Origin: Beijerinckia sp. L45
GTDB lineage: Bacteria > Pseudomonadota > Alphaproteobacteria > Rhizobiales > Beijerinckiaceae
Direction of reading: 5' to 3'
DNA length: 34,984 bases
NCBI RefSeq assembly: GCF_009765775.1
Contig: NZ_LMUU01000176.1
Span: forward strand, 3,293-38,276
The notes under the pieces: generated by a model
What the model was told of the DNA's origin: nothing
The model's input: only the letters and a program-made list of their open reading frames with translations
The model's database searches: none
Shown here: one piece after another, positions 34,728-34,984 of the stretch
How the letters are laid out: the number at the start of each line of letters is the position of its first letter
Position numbering within the stretch: the stretch's first letter is position 1
Translations under genes and position numbers: made by a program

Positions 34728-34923
34728 CGTCATTGCGAGCGAAGCGAAGCAACCCAGGAGCCGCGGCTCCTAACTATGCGTCGGGCGCCTTAGGGGCGCC
34801 TTCGCTTTATGTAAATGGGCTTTGCTTGGCCGGCCGTGGCTCGGACAAAGCGAACCAAGCTCATTCTTGATTAGAGATCGTGGTTTGCGGCCCCTGGGTT
34901 GCTTCGCTTCGCTCGCAATGACG
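34728..34923. repeat. Inverted-repeat (MITE/REP-like) element downstream of irr
   Basis: Two perfect 31-base arms, 34728-34758 and 34893-34923, face each other across 134 bp; the arm begins CGTCATTGCGAGCGAAGCGA. Inside, GGAGCC-GC-GGCTCC (34757-34770) forms a second small palindrome, and several GGCGCC and GCTTGG/CCAAGC pairs add structure. No open frame lies within. I recall CATTGCGAGCGAAGCGAAG-type arms as a widespread intergenic repeat in Bradyrhizobium-like genomes. The size and arms fit a non-autonomous MITE. Confidence 0.8.
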
Positions 34924-34929
34924 GCCGAG

Positions 34930-34984
34930 CTACTCGATCACCTCGTTGGGATAGACGCCCCACAGCTCGGCCTGGTGGATGAAG
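34930..34984 (-). CDS. C-terminal end of an unidentified protein (partial)
   Basis: The minus frame entering at the window end reads FIHQAELWGVYPNEVIE and stops with TAG at 34930-34932. The IHQAELWGVYP pattern resembles the ends of small bacterial SH3-like domain proteins, but 17 residues are too few to assign it. Its stop lies seven bases from the inverted-repeat element. Confidence 0.45.
   Translation of the reverse strand, partial: FIHQAELWGVYPNEVIE

Overview
The window is high-GC DNA from an alphaproteobacterium, most likely a Hyphomicrobiales (Rhizobiales) relative of the Bradyrhizobium/Rhodopseudomonas/Beijerinckiaceae area. Four things point there: an Irr regulator carrying both a Cys-Pro heme motif and a His-His-His motif beside fabA-fabB-fabI; a chemotaxis operon in the S. 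meliloti-type order (STAS gene-cheY-cheA-cheW-cheR-cheB-cheY-cheD-small gene); a CheB-CheR-PAS-HWE kinase fusion; and intergenic inverted repeats of a kind I associate with that group. No rRNA, tRNA, CRISPR array, transposase or phage gene was seen.

Layout. 1-7824 (+): a compact, mostly ATGA-coupled operon. It holds the end of a [2Fe-2S] subunit and the complete molybdopterin subunit of a xanthine dehydrogenase-family hydroxylase (not a true CO dehydrogenase by its active-site loop), a five-gene Liv-type ABC importer with a Tat-type binding protein, and a CoxG-like maturation/membrane factor. It reads as an import-and-hydroxylate system for an unidentified, possibly heterocyclic, substrate. 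7847-9819 (-): two small unknown proteins and a GAF-HisKA histidine kinase. 9889-12956 (-): a TonB-dependent receptor with its own TonB, preceded by two dyad symmetries. 13134-14376 (+): a small secreted protein and a P1 (DmpA/NylC-type) peptidase. 14371-18173 (-): small secreted proteins, an O-antigen ligase/EPS polymerase-like membrane protein and a stand-alone CpaC-type N-terminal domain protein.

18343-25077 (+): the chemotaxis operon. It starts with a possible 20-residue leader peptide overlapping a STAS protein (CheS position) and ends with a 129-residue protein at the cheT position carrying a CheZ-like DxxxQ motif. 25187-30263: slyX (-), a Crp/Fnr regulator (+), a DUF6894-like gene (-) that appears to start with ATT, and the 1026-residue CheB-CheR-PAS-HWE kinase (+).

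30330-34984: a secreted protein with two Inh (protease inhibitor) domains, the fabA-fabB-fabI operon for unsaturated fatty acid synthesis (-), the divergent irr gene (+), and the end of a further minus-strand gene. Two different inverted-repeat elements flank the fab-irr block.
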